Origin: Ctena decussata
Taxonomy: Eukaryota > Mollusca > Bivalvia > Lucinida > Lucinidae
Direction: 5' to 3'
Length of the DNA: 64,000 bases
NCBI GenBank assembly: GCA_963989385.1
Contig: OZ022502.1
Span: 9,811,001 to 9,875,000, forward strand
Positions 34,206-46,234 of this stretch are shown piece by piece; within the stretch, counting starts at the first letter, position 1, and each line of letters starts with the position of its first letter. The position numbers and the translations under genes were made by a program. The notes under the pieces were generated by a model, which made no database searches, was not told where the DNA came from, and saw nothing but the letters and a program-made list of their open reading frames with translations.

Positions 34206-35690
34206 TATTTTGAACCATTTCAGTATGCTAACATTTAGCATAAACAAACGCTGTGTGTGTGTGTGACGTAAGCTATAGTAAAACAATTGAAGGATATTAA
34301 ATTTCAATCCTATTTGTGACTTTTAATTATATATATACCAAATTAAATGTGCATGCATGTTCTTGTACCGGGCGTATGCAACTGATGCGCAGGATTAATT
34401 AACGTCATGCTACAGTGGCTACTGGACGGTACCATTCCAAATGGTACTGACCCCCTACTGCAAAAAATCACATACAATAAGATTGAGTTGAAATCTGCTT
34501 TTTCACAAGTAATTCACATAGGCAGCTTGCCTGATCATTTAAGTGCCTCTTACAATATTCTGATGCCAACTATTCTGCTGCTGATCAAGGCTAAACTAAA
34601 GAATTTCTAGGGCAGTGAGTAGGAGTAGTCTTGATTTTTCAAATTTGCAAATGTGTCAAAAGCTTTTATTGTGTAACTAACCTTTTATGGGAATGACGGC
34701 CTCCTTATGGTAAACCATTCAAATGGTAAAAATACAATGTCATTTTTAAAATGACCTATTTTCGTTATCTAAAAATGAATCAAATGGTAAAAATACAATT
34801 AAATTCTTTAAAAGTTCCTTCAAGAGCAGAGAACACATACAGAAGTAGGAACATGGGCCAGACTAACCCTAACCCTACAAGCCTTAGGCCCCATTCATTG
34901 TCCCGCTTTTGTTTTCTGCTGCTGGACGGGAAACCAGAACAAGAACATTGCATAATTCGTTTCCAAAACATGTTCCTCTTCCCTTTTTTTGCCAGTCATA
35001 TTGCTCAAGATATGCACATCAATCTATACGTTATAGTCAGATCTGAAGGTTATACTGCCTAACATTTAAGAATTAAAATTTGATTTTTCAGCGTTCATCA
35101 TGTGATGAAACCAATTGGCGGAGCTAAAATTCCATGAAGCGCGAATCGCTTCTTGTAGAATTTTAGCGACGACCACTCCTGGTTCCCCTTTGAGCTGAAG
35201 CAAGACAATGATGAAATTTTCACGTGTACGCTATATATTATTGCTTATAATACCGAAAGTTGGTCATTTTGTTTGTTCACTGAAATAATTTTTCAACTAT
35301 AAGCCCTTAGAACGCTTAAAACAAAAACTTTAAATTTCGAAGCCAGTGCCCTTGACCTACGCCTCGTGGAGAAAAATACATGGATGGATGACTTGTGATT
35401 TTATGTCCTTTCAAAGGTATTTCAGTATTATCAGGAACCCTTTTTACGATTGAAAAGATGTCACTGAGAAAAAAGGAAGAATTATATAACATATTATACA
35501 TATATAAAACATCTACTGAAGTATCTAAAAATCCACCAAAGGATCAAGGGTAGACATACCGACCTTTAAAACTGTATGCCAAATTTTCAGGACTGAGTGA
35601 CTTGACATGGTGTTCCTACACCCATGCCCACCTGGATGCTAGATCTCAGTTATTGAAGTAGCTCTTCCAGTACTTTAGTACAAACTAGAA
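34206..35690. other. no gene recognised
   Basis: (GT)n at 34252-34265. Frames at 34407-34610 and 34751-35062 have no recognisable product. Confidence 0.4.
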
Positions 35691-35691
35691 A

Positions 35692-36790
35692 AATTGTGTC
35701 TGTAAGACACTAATGATGCCCCCGGTCAGCGCCTGTCACAGGACATGTGTACATTCCTAAAGCACCTTTTACGCTAAATCACTATCTACAAAGAACCCAC
35801 TAAAAACATTACACAAACTCCATAACCTATAGTGCAAAAATGCTGCATAAAAAAACAAAGTTTGGAAGGCCATAATTCTGTCAATTTTTTTTTTAATCAA
35901 AAATCAACATGCACCTCTTCAGTATGTCCACAACAAGTGTACAATGTCAGAAAAAGATCCACTGAACACTGTGGGAGTAGTTGATTTCACAAACTCCATA
36001 CCCTACAATGCAAAACATATGCCTAAAATGACTAAGTTCAAAAGGCCATAATTCTGTCAAAATTATTTCTAGCTCCATCACAAACCCACATGCACATCTT
36101 CAATATGTCCACAGCAATTATGCAAGCTTTGGAAAAGATGCACTGAAAACTGCTGAAGGAGTTTTTTTTTTTTTGGTCGACTCCTCCTCCCCATATCGAC
36201 CCCATATTTTTTTACATATCGTGTATTTGTTATCAAATATATCAACTTATTGACAAATTACATATATATTGTTTATATATTACAATATTTACAAACATAC
36301 ACTGCTGAAGGAGTTGATTACACAATTTCCATACCCTACGATGTAAACAATTTGCGTAAAATGACTAAGTTTAAAAGGCCGTAATTCTGTCAAAATTATT
36401 TCTAGCTCCATCAAAAATCCACATGCACATCTTCAATATGTCCAAAGCAAGCATGCAAGCTTTGAGAAAGATCCATTGAAAACTGTAGAAGGAGTTGATT
36501 ACACAAATTCCATACCCTACAATGCAAAATTTTGCATAAAATGACTAAGTTCAAAAGGCCGTAATTCTGTCAAAATTAATTTTGGCAACATCAAAAATCC
36601 ACATGCACATTTTCAATATGTCCACAACATGTATGCAAAGTTTGAAAAAGATCCATTGAAAACTGTTGGAGGAGTTGATTACACAAACTCTATACCCTAA
36701 AGTGTGACGAACAGACAGACAGACGGACAGACGGATGGACAGACAGGGGCAAATCTTAATGCCCCCTGACTATCGTCACGGGGGCATAAA
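35692..36790 (+). mobile_element. 1.1 kb array element, about 175-180 bp units, full length
   Basis: 5' side 'tgtctgtaagacactaatga'. About four units carry 'aatgactaagttcaaaaggcc', 'taattctgtcaaaatta' and 'ccacatgcacatcttcaata'. A GACAGACGGACAG spacer (36706-36750) is followed by a terminal hairpin GCCCCC/GGGGGC (36761-36785) and 'ataaaaa'. One unit is split by a retroposed insert (36164-36300). Confidence 0.85.
36149..36315 (-). mobile_element. poly(A) retroposed insert with 15 bp target duplication
   Basis: ACTGCTGAAGGAGTT occurs at 36149-36163 and 36301-36315. Between them a 137 bp insert begins with T11 on the plus strand, i.e. ends in poly(A) on the minus strand, and contains 'gggtcgatatggggaggag' next to the tail. 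These are the hallmarks of LINE-driven target-primed insertion. The source sequence (SINE or transcript 3' end) is not recognised. Confidence 0.85.
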
Positions 36791-37140
36791 AAGCCAAACT
36801 TTAATGACAAATTTTCATTGGCTATGCTGTTTGTTATAATTTATAACAGAGAAATTTTACTGAAGCTCTATTTTATCAGACATGCCGGTCTTTAAATGAA
36901 TAATTATTTTGAAAACAACGAAATACATCAGACCACTGTATTAAGTGATTGGGATGAGGCATTGATGGGCAAATATCATTGTTCAGAATCATTTGCTTTC
37001 TCATGAATTTTAATACATTGCTACGTGGAATTTGCTCATAATTCCTCCAGTACATCTCGCAACTTTGACATAAAATGTCATAAAATATGTCTTAAACTAC
37101 CCCCTTGGAAGGTTTAAATATTCAATAGATGACGGATAAA
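36791..37140. other. no gene recognised
   Basis: AT-rich DNA between two array elements. Confidence 0.45.
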
Positions 37141-37144
37141 TTAA

Positions 37145-37352
37145 CACCAAGGTTTAGCTAAAATAGTTTTGTGCAATCAAAAAAGTTAATCCTTTAGCCA
37201 GAGGATAGTTAAACTAGCTTTGTGCAATCCGGCTGCTTTAAACTTTCAGTTAACCTCGAGGTTAATTTAAAACTACATTGTGCAATCCAAAACTCTTAAA
37301 CCTGAGGATAAACCAAAGGTTAACTCTTAAACCTGCTTTGTGCATTCGGCCC
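37145..37352. mobile_element. MITE with TTGTGCAATC motifs, relative of 30371-30554
   Basis: Motif 'tttgtgcaatc' occurs three times plus 'tttgtgcattcggccc' at the right edge; 'ttaaacctgaggataaacc'-type inverted segments lie inside. Confidence 0.55.
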
Positions 37353-37354
37353 AA

Positions 37355-39150
37355 ATAGTTTGTGAGACATCCACTGTTTAAGCATTTTCCCATATAAATG
37401 CATAACGCACCAAAAATGACCTTACCATAATTTAGGTAAGGGTGAACGTGGTGTCATTATTTGATCAAATTATAATGGGCCAGAGTCCTCAATGCTACAT
37501 ACCAAGCCATAGGGTCATTGGCCTTTCGGTTCTGGAGAGGAAGAGTTTTAAAGGGTTTTTACCATAAATTGGCGTGGCGGCCATCTTGGTCATGTGACCC
37601 AGACCCCGGAATCAATCTTTCGTTCCTCCATCCCACTAAGGTTTTATATGGAATTTGGTTTTGACTTGCCAAGCGGTTTTGGAGAAGAAGACGTTTGAAA
37701 ATGTTGACGGGCGACAGAATCTCTGTAACCTCGAACAAAGGTCAAAGAATGATCTTGACCTTTAGCAACAAAATGTCATTTGCTCTATTAGCTAACAATA
37801 TTAATATTATACCTTAGACTTAGACTTCCCATATCAACGAGTAACGTTCCAAAGTTAACCTTGCCATAACTTAGGTCAAGGTCAACCTATGGTCATCATT
37901 TGTTCAAACCCGAGTCCTCAATGCTACATACCAAGCTTCAAGGTCATTGGCCTTTCGGTTCTGAAAACGTTTTTTAAGTTTTTTTTTTTTTACCTTTTAC
38001 CATATATGGACGTGGCAGCCATCCTGTTCATGTGACCCAGACCCTAGGAACAAACTTCTGTTTTCCTATCACACTGATGCTCCATATGAAATTTGGCTTT
38101 GATTGACCAAGGGATTTTGGAGAAAAAGATGTTTTAAAATGTTAGAGGGCGACAGAATCCCGATGACCTGGAACAAAGGTCAAAGAATGACCTTTGATCT
38201 TAAGCAACTTAATGCCTTCATCTGATCTTTCAGTTAATTATGTATACCAAATAGTGTACCTTAGACTTACATAGCTTGTGTGAAATCCACTATTTAAGCA
38301 TTTTTCCGTATACACGCATAACACACCAAAATTGACCTTGCCATAATTTAGGTCAAGGTCAACACTGGGTCATCATTTGTTCGAATAACGCCGGGCGTAA
38401 GTCTCGAATGCTACATACCAAGCCACAAGGTCATTGGCCTTTCGATTCTAGAGAAGAAGATTTTTAAATGGTTTTACCATATAGGTAAGGCGGCCATCAT
38501 GGTCATGTGACCCAGATCCCAGAAATAAACTTTGCTTCTCCCATCCCACTGATGCTTCATATGACTTTGGTTTTGATTGGCCAAGCGGTTTAGGAGAAGA
38601 TGTTTGAAAAACGTTGACGGGCGACAGAATCTGTGACCTTGAACAAAGGTAAAAGAATGACCTACATGTAGAATATCTCCATCTGGTCATTTAGCTAAGC
38701 ATATAGACCAAATATTGTCCATAAGACTTAAATAGTTTCTGAGAAATCCGCTGTTTAAGCAGTTTCCCATATAAAAGCATAACACACCAAAGCTGACCTG
38801 GCCATGAAGAAGAACAAGGCCAACCTACGGTTATCATTTGAACAAACTATGATGGGCTTAAGTCCCCAATGCTTCATACAAAGTTTCAAGATCATTGGGC
38901 CTTTCGGTTCTGGAGAAGAAGATTTTTGAAGGGTTTTCACAATATATGGGCGTGACGGCCATCTTGGTCATGTGACCCAGACTCTGCGAACAAAGTTTCG
39001 TTCCCCCGCCCCATGGAGGCTTCACATGAAATTTGATTTCAATCAGGCTAGTTGTTTCGGAGAAGAAGATGTTTGAAAATGTTGATGGGCGGACGGACGA
39101 CGAATGCCTGGTTATACTGTGAGCTCACCTATGAGCAAGTGAGCTAAAAC
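37355..39150 (+). mobile_element. array element of four units of about 440-475 bp
   Basis: Each unit has 'gcataacacaccaaaattga', 'ccaagccacaaggtcattgg', 'ggcggccatcttggtcatgt', 'gattggccaagcggtttt', 'gacgggcgacagaatct' and 'gaacaaaggtcaaagaatga'. Unit starts near 37401, 37838, 38312 and 38776. It ends in a GGACGGACGACG spacer, hairpin agctcacct/aagtgagct (39122-39145) and AAAA. Related units: 30005-30370 and, inverted, 62760-64000. Confidence 0.88.
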
Positions 39151-40225
39151 CTGATAAGAATCAATATAACAGTTCATTCTTTGCTTATAGATCGCAGACT
39201 TTTTATGTGCTGAATTACTCGGAAAGAACACTGGTAAGGAATCAATAAATCAGTTCATTTTTTGCTTGTAGAATGCAGAATTTCATTTGCTGATTATTTT
39301 TTTTTAGAAATAACTGACAACAATCAGTACATCTATCCACTCTTTGCTAATAGATTGCAGACTTTTTATGCGCTGAATTTGTTGGAAAGAACATTGGCAA
39401 GTGTCAACATGTCCGTTCCTCCTGAGCTTATAGACTGCAGAATTTTCAGGGGCTGAATTACTTGGAAACTAATGGCAACAATCAATATATAACTGTTCAA
39501 TTTTTTCTTATAGACTGCAGACTTTTTATGTGCTGAATTACTTAGAAAGAACACTGACAAGAATCAAGTTATCAGTGAGTTCTTTGCATATAGATTGCAA
39601 ACTTTTTTGTACTGAATTACTTGGGAAAAACACTGACAAGAATAAATATATCAGTTCATTCTTTGCTTAAAGATTGCAGAATTTTATCTGATGAATTACA
39701 TAAAAAGAAGTGGCAAGAATCAATATATCAGTTTATTCTTTGCTTTCAGATTGAAGATTGTTTTGTGCTGAATTACTTAGAAAGAACTGACAAGAATCAA
39801 TATCAGTTTATTCTCTTCGTTTAGACGTTAGACTGAAGATTTTTTTGTGCTGAATTACTTAGAACTGACAACAATCAACATGTCAGTTCTTTCTGTGCTT
39901 ATAAACCACACACTTTTTGTGCTAAATTACTTTAGAAAGAACTGACAGAAATAAGTAGCTCAATTATTATTTTATGCTGAATTATTTTGAAAGAGCTGAC
40001 AACTATCAAATTGTCAGTTCATTCTGTCCTTATACACTGCAGACATTTTATGTGCTTATTTTCGAAGACAGAACACTAACAAGAATCAGTAAATCGGTTC
40101 ATTTTTGTACTTATAGACTGCAGAATTGTTTTTTGCTGAATTTCATAGAAAGACACTGACATGGATCTACATGTCAGTTCATTATTTACATATAGATTGC
40201 AGAGTCTTCATGTACTGAATCACTT
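39151..40225 (+). repeat. 83 bp-type satellite array
   Basis: About 13 diverged units of 'aagaatcaatatatcagttc', 'attctttgcttatagattgc', 'agactttttatgtgctgaat' and 'tacttagaaagaac', starting directly after the array element terminus. Short open frames here are artefacts. Confidence 0.88.
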
Positions 40226-40557
40226 AGTACACGCAAAGAGAAGTTACTAATTGTTGTCCAGTCTTTCTAAGTAATCAGTAAGGAAACTTCTGCGGGGAAA
40301 AAACTGTTGTCAATTCTTTCTTAGTAATTCAGCTAATGAAAAGTCTGCCAAAACAACTGTTGCTATTTCTTTCTATGTAATTCAGCCCATGAAAAGTCTG
40401 TAAAAACAACAACTGTTGTCAATTCTTCCTCAGTAGTCGTTCAGTACACGAACATCATGAACACTCTGCATAAATTGTTGTCAGTTCATTTTAGTGGTTC
40501 AGAACGTGAGAAATCTGCAGAAATTTCTGTCAGTTCTTAATAAGTATTTAGAAATTC
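40226..40557 (-). repeat. inverted continuation of the satellite
   Basis: The orientation flips: 'ttgttgtcagttctttcta', 'agtaattcagctaatgaaaa', 'gtctgccaaaacaa' is the complement of the preceding satellite, with a shorter period of about 67 bp. The array as a whole can fold back. Confidence 0.75.
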
Positions 40558-40567
40558 AACATATGTG

Positions 40568-40569
<2 letters not shown>

Positions 40570-40599
<30 letters not shown>
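40570..40599. repeat. (AG)n microsatellite
   Basis: 30 bp of AG. Confidence 0.95.
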
Positions 40600-40602
<3 letters not shown>

Positions 40603-40729
40603 TTCGGGTGTTTTCTAATCAATAATACGCTTTTACAGGTTAACACATAGCTTTCAGTGCCCCTGCTGGGTGGCATTAAATGAGTCGCGTCAGAGGTATA
40701 TGGAGCTTCGCAAATATGATTGTGAGTCA

Positions 40730-41502
40730 CGGATGTACGGAACCCCGGAAGGGATATTTCCTTTCCATGTTCCGATCTTTATCAGAAAAGAAATTGAAAC
40801 AAGAGAATTAGAACGGAAATCAGAACAACAAATATCTCGTTTAAACGACATAATATGTCGTTAAACGATATAAAATAGAATGTAAATTAAAACAAGAAAG
40901 CTAGAAATGAAATTAACTCAACACAGAAACAGAAAAGAAATTGAAACAACAATATGTCATTTAAACGACTTATTATCTACTTTCCATTCCGATAAATATG
41001 AGAAAAGAAATCGAAACAAGAATATTAGAACGGAAATCAAGACAATGAGTATTAAACAACACGTTTAAACGATATAATAAGTCGTTCAAACGAGACATGT
41101 GTTGTTTTTATTTCCGTTCTATTTTCATATGTCGTTTAGTCGATATAATATGTCGTTTAAACGAGATATATGTTGTTTTTATTTCCGTTCTAATTTTTTG
41201 TTTGTTTCAATTTCTATTCTTATAAATATCGGAAAGGAAAGAATATAAGTCATTTAAACGACATATTTTGTGTTTCAATTTCTTTTCTGTTTTTCTTGAT
41301 ATAATTTCCACTCTGGTTTTCTTGTTTTAATTTCTATTCTAATATATATCGTTCAAACGACATAATATGTCGTTTAAACGATGTAATAAGTCGTTTACAC
41401 AACATATTTGTTGTTTTGATTTCCGTTCTAATTTTCTTGTTTCAATTTCTATTCTGATAAATATCGGAAAGGAAATGTCCCTTCAGGAGTTCCGTACGGA
41501 TG
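40730..41502. mobile_element. 761 bp foldback element with 6 bp target duplication CGGATG
   Basis: CGGATG at 40730-40735 and 41497-41502 flanks TACGGAACCCC ... GGAGTTCCGTA. Both arms carry 'agaaattgaaacaagagaat', 'tagaacggaaatca' in opposite orientation, and inside lie many TCGTTTAAACGA / 'aatatgtcgtttaaacga' palindromes. No coding capacity. Six-base duplications are uncommon among MITE groups, so the class is not assigned. Confidence 0.82.
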
Positions 41503-42637
41503 CGTTTTGCTGTTTTCTAGGGCCTCAAAGTTTTTGTAGTCCTAAAAGTACATTTTCACCTGATGTGACGTGACCAACACAGTGGCGTGCTTGATTCTTG
41601 AATCGAAATGGACCGAATGCACCCTTGCCAAACCGCAACATGAACTTGAAACACTGTTTGTTTTAAAGATACTAACCTTGATTCTTTCACTTATCTTTGG
41701 TTGTAACTGATCCATATTTTTAGAAAACCTGTCATGCTATACTCGTACAACATCTGCACACCACGTCTGGCTAAGCCCAGACTGCGCCCGGGCGGACACA
41801 GATCAGGACATACATAGTTCGCCATGTCAATGATTGGCTGGTTTAAAAACGATCTGGATAAGTGCACTACCTAATTTGAATTGCCATAGTCAGGTTTTCA
41901 AAGGAAGAATCTCACCACAGGTGTGATCATTTGAACCAGGTAAATTTCTTGTACTTTTAGGTAAACAAAGAGCCAAGGAAAATTCTAAATTTTAAGACGG
42001 ATAGGTCTGAGCAAATAGTGCATACCCAGATCAGGAGCAGTCTGAGCAGGGTCCTAATTTTTTGCATTTCTAAGACACATTACTCTAAAAAAATCCATTT
42101 TAGGACAGTTGCGTAAGTTATTTTAGGTGTCCTAAATTCTAGATTTTTTACGGTAATCTTTAGTAACCCTAAATGTTGGAACACAATTACCCGAACGACG
42201 TAGACCCAGATTATAGAGCAGTGTACTAAGAATCTTTTATTTTTTATATTTATTTATTCATTTATTTTACAAAAAAAGATGTGCAAAACTTTGGATAATT
42301 ATGGTACTGTCCTATTATCACAGGTAACTACGTTATTATTTTCCTCCATTCTCTTATATATTTTTTCTGATTTTAATCTATCAGTTTCTAAATGGGCGAC
42401 ATGTCTGACATTTTCAAAGTGTCAGTTTTCACAACGGCTTTAATTACCGTACTTTCTTAAGGTGAGTGGGTACACTTTCTGGAGAACCCCTTTTGCCATT
42501 TTCAGTTTTGCTTACCTTTTCAATGGGAGTCTGGTGCCTCTGCGAGTTGTAGCGGGATCTATGTGTCATTTATTATCAGGTTGGGTAAAAGTCGTACGAA
42601 GTCGGGGACAACGTCTCGACATGAACTAAAGTTTCTC
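41503..42637. other. no gene recognised
   Basis: A family H remnant near 42010-42050 ('gtgcatacccagatcagg'); AT-rich otherwise. Confidence 0.45.
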
Positions 42638-42842
42638 CTCTAGGATGGATGAATGGATGACAAAGTTTTACGGCCCTTTTAACAATATTTCAGTCACGTC
42701 GAGCCGATGGATAGGTGATAGTGAAAAGTATGTGCAATGGACCCCGTTTACGGGTGAAAAGAACTCCGTAACCGACGGGATTCGATCCCGGACCGCTAGC
42801 TTAGCAGGTCATGCTTAACCCTCTGAGCTTCCGGAATTCCAG
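42638..42842 (-). mobile_element. tRNA-derived SINE
   Basis: Minus strand: 'gctcagagggttaagcatga' (A-box-like), 'cctgctaagc' (anticodon-like GCT), 'ccgggatcgaatcccgtc' (B-box), then 'catcggctcgacgtgactga', 'aatattgttaaaagggccg', 'taaaactttgtc' and an ATCC-rich tail. The tail region matches the 14958-15145 SINE. Confidence 0.75.
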
Positions 42843-43001
42843 CAGCAATTAAAGTCCTTTCTTTGAGATTAGCCATGTTGAAAAGGCATCGCCATCCGGG
42901 AAACTTGTTCCCCTTAGTAAAAATGATAAAAATCATGGTGATGTACCCGTATGCCTTAAACAACAAACTCACATTCAAAACCTCTTATTTGATCCCGATT
43001 A

Positions 43002-43070
43002 CCTCTTGTCACTGTATGATACCGGACAGTTCTGGAGGGGATCTGTCCGGTATCATACAGTGACAAGAGG
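43002..43070. repeat. perfect 28 bp inverted repeat, 13 bp loop
   Basis: Arms 43002-43029 and 43043-43070 (CCTCTTGTCACTGTATGATA... and exact complement) with no mismatch. The rest of the element, if any, is not recognised. Confidence 0.9.
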
Positions 43071-43720
43071 ATGCATATAATTATGCAAGGATAAAAATAT
43101 ATACTGAAAGGATTTAAAAACTTCCACCCATTAATTTTGAATATCTCAAAAATGAATGCAGCTACGCCGACCAAAATTTTACAGCATATATATTCTCTTA
43201 TACCTGATTATATCAATATTCCGAATTTGAAATCGTTCAACCGAATCGGTCAGGAATAAGCACGTGCTCCTCGTGTTCTTAGTACCGTTTACATAAGTAT
43301 AAATAGCTTCATGTATACAGTTTTCTGATGAAACATTTCTCTTACAATATCAAATTGAATTTTAGAAGTTTGAACTCGGTCAGGGGCTTTATTTAGCCTA
43401 CCGCGCCTAAATATCGGAAACAGGCGCAGAGTTTTGGGCCAGATAAATACTGAAATTTCAAAAAGTGACGCCACGGTAAATTTTATGCGTAAATTTCGGC
43501 AATTTACAATCTCAGATGACGTGCACTGTTTACAGGAAGCTCAAAAGACCGTCAGAAAAGCACCTATCTGAGATTAAAAACCAGAGGTCATGACGTTAAC
43601 TAACGTCGACGCCGTCTCCGTAATAGGCTTTGCGCGACAGCATCATCCGCAGTGATACTTGCAAATCAACGTGGGTGACGTCGCAATATTAAGACAGTAA
43701 GAAATGGTCGAAAAGAGTGT
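43071..43720. other. no gene recognised
   Basis: TGACGT/GACGTC motifs are frequent at 43510-43690. Confidence 0.4.
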
Positions 43721-43723
43721 TGC

Positions 43724-43778
43724 ATAAGATAACGCCGGCATCGCCTTATGCATTTCAGTGACGTAACGCTCTTTTACT
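43724..43778. repeat. imperfect hairpin
   Basis: 'aaaagagtgttgcataag' … 'cttatgcatttcagtgacgt' 'aacgctctttt'. Confidence 0.6.
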
Positions 43779-43949
43779 GACGTCATTGAAGTAAATGATA
43801 CAAATTAACTGCGTAATTTTTAAATTTGATACGTTTCAAGCATTTTGCCGTTAAATATTCAACACTGTCATGAGTGAACAGATCAGCAGCTAGAAATAAA
43901 AAGTGGAAGTTTTTAAATCCTTTCAGTATATAACAAAATAATCGAAGTT

Positions 43950-44005
43950 ATTAGATTCACCGACATAAAATCCGGAGTTCATGGATTCGAGTCACAGCTA
44001 GAAAC
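43950..44005 (-). pseudogene. decayed tRNA-like/SINE head
   Basis: Contains 'cggagttcatggattcgagt' on the plus strand, which matches the minus-strand head at 46235-46320 ('gcggagttcatggattcgag'). Strand is therefore uncertain; only the anticodon arm and B-box remain. Confidence 0.45.
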
Positions 44006-44744
44006 GCCTTTTAACAATTTTGGCAAACTATGCAGACCTTATCAGATTTCTCCTAAAAAGCAGTCTTTATCGGTCTACAGTTTGGCGCAGAACAGCTCTC
44101 CGAAAATAATGAGTATCGCCGATAGAGTATGAAAAAAAAAGGATGGATTAAGCAAACGTCATTTCTTCAACAAATAGGTGCAATTCCTAAATAGGTATAC
44201 AGTCCCAAACTTCGAGTTGATGGAGCATTATGCTTTTGGCTGCCATCCATTCTCTGTCGTTGGATTGTCCGTTCGTCCGTTTGTAAGGCTCTTTGGTATG
44301 CTCAGAACTGATGAAACACGTATTTTAAAGCTGAAGTTGGCACGTATTTGTTTTATTTGGTACAGTTTCCTTATTTTCAAAAGTTCAAACATAATTTTGT
44401 GAGCAAAATATCTAAACGTTTGAGTTCTCATACGGGGTATTTGTAACACAGTTTAAGGTTTAGGTGTAGATGCCTTTCAGACAGGCAAATAGTTAGGATT
44501 TTCACGGTACTTCGCTTAAATTCCCATACAAAAATCACTGATATGCGGTTTTGTTAATTCACTTTTTGTAAAGCAACATGTTACTCAATGCTGTCTGCCT
44601 GAAGAATAATTTGCATTTATCCCAATATTTAATATATATCTCATTATTTTTTTTTCATAGCCGACAGGGATGGTTTAATGCTATCAGACGCATAAATAAT
44701 GTCTGAATGCAACACGTGTGCTTTTGATTTCCGCGCGATTTTTT
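44006..44744. other. no gene recognised
   Basis: A decayed hairpin ('gcagaccttatcagatttct') at about 44030-44090; frames at 44178-44449 on both strands have no product I recognise. Confidence 0.45.
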
Positions 44745-45556
44745 ATTCCTATGAAATAAACAGTGATTCTAATGCACTTATAAATATAACGCGACGTCTG
44801 ATTGGATAACGTCAAAAATTTGCGACAGTATATTCTACGAGATACTCAATCGGAACACCGCTCGGCCAATTCCGTGAATCAACCTCGGATGTATGACGTG
44901 GGACTACTTACGTCACACGACTGTTGTTAGGAACAACGTTATAAACAAAGATGGCCGCACTGTCGCACCGAGTAAATAATAAAATGAGAAGAAGCAAATG
45001 TCTCGTCATTAATAATTGACTATTTTGTTTTAACAACAGCAAAGCATTAAATGAATATCCGTGCAACAGCTGTAAAAGGTCGCAGGTCGAGAATTAATTC
45101 ATTCGTAGACCTAGAGATCTACGGCTTCGGCGTATACTTTCGGCCGAACAACAAAATGTTGGATTTTGCTGCATATTGCTCCGCCTTACATACGCCCGAG
45201 GTCTGATTCATGGAATTGGCCGAGGAGTTCCGAATGCAATATACTGTCGCAAATCCGACGTCATTATAAAACGTCGCTTCTCATTGGCTGATGTTTGGTT
45301 TTACGCTGCTGAAAGCGCTTACAATGGGTGCAAAGAAGTAAACTTTGAAAAGGGAAAATGTGAAAAAGTGCATTAGAATGGGGATAACTATATTGAAAAT
45401 TGTCATTTGGGGAGGTAAATCGTCGGTTTTATGGTCGCAAATTGCGTTTTACGGCTCCGCTCACGCGTCGCTGTAAAACGAAATTTCCGACCATAAAACC
45501 GACGATTTACCTCCCCAAATGACAATTTTGAATACAGTTATCCCCTAATTAAGTGC
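44745..45556. mobile_element. foldback element of about 0.8 kb
   Basis: The left segment 44790-44895 ('gcgacagtatattctacgag', 'ctcggccaattccgtgaatc', 'aacctcgg') recurs inverted at 45190-45260 ('cgaggtctgattcatggaat', 'tggccgaggagttccg', 'aatatactgtcgc'). Both sides also hold 'attctaatgcact'. It ends in the strong hairpin 45380-45545. Limits are approximate. Confidence 0.6.
45380..45545. repeat. 166 bp hairpin, about 75 bp arms
   Basis: 'ggggataactatattgaaaa' … 'tgaatacagttatcccc' with inner 'tcgtcggttttatggtcg' / complement; 'gcgttttac' / 'gtaaaacg' near the tip. Confidence 0.88.
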
Positions 45557-45847
45557 TATTTTCCTGATGTTTATATCGTTTTACTTGCGAAAATGACTTT
45601 TCTACGAGATCTTGTAGTTGTAGGTTGGTCAGAGTGTGCACCGTTTGAAGAATACACATAATTACGCGCGTGCTAAACGCACAATTCAATCCCCACCTGG
45701 GAATTAAAATTCAGTCTTCTGCAAAGTTATTATAGCCAAAATATAACAATTCTATTCCACTCGTATACATGCAAAAGCATATTCATGCTCAACATATGCT
45801 TTGCCAGAGTAAACACGAAACCCATTAAAGTAAAGACTTCCCTTAGC

Positions 45848-46105
45848 CTAGTGGCCGTAGGGGCAGTTGGAGGTTAGATGCCTACTCTATCCTGTCCACA
45901 ACATATGAAAAGCGGAGCCCATCCCTTTCCTTTCGCTGCCTTATCCTTCCCTGATTCGAAACAGGTACCCCTTTACTGCTGGGTTGACAGAGAGAGTTTT
46001 TCAGTTGTGGATGGCCAAACCTGGGTTTGAAACAGCGACCTTCCGGTAACCTTAAGCACCATAATCGAGTCGCTCTAACCACTCAACCACGGTGTCTCTC
46101 TCCCT
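45848..46105 (-). mobile_element. tRNA-derived SINE (Ser/Leu-type head), copy 2
   Basis: Minus strand: 'gtggttgagtggttagagcg' (A-box), 'ggtcgctgtttcaaaccc' (B-box), 'aaaactctctctgtcaaccc', 'ataaggcagcgaaaggaaag', in the order of 18690-18885. Confidence 0.78.
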
Positions 46106-46234
46106 TAAAATGGCCAAACCAAATTTCCTAATCAGCAAGCTGAAAATAATACAAGTTGAATAGCACTTTCATATTTTGGCAATTCATGGTAATTTTGTAA
46201 TTTCAAAGAGGGAATAGAATTAGGCGTTCACCGG

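Noticed and set aside
30644..34307. Repeated FRLFAWR / EKTKRR proteins on both strands
   Set aside because: They arise from the stop-poor GACGAAAA array read in every frame; different frames give equally long products.
34860..34880. Telomere-like CCCTAA repeats
   Set aside because: Only two units (ctaaccctaaccct); too short to mean anything.
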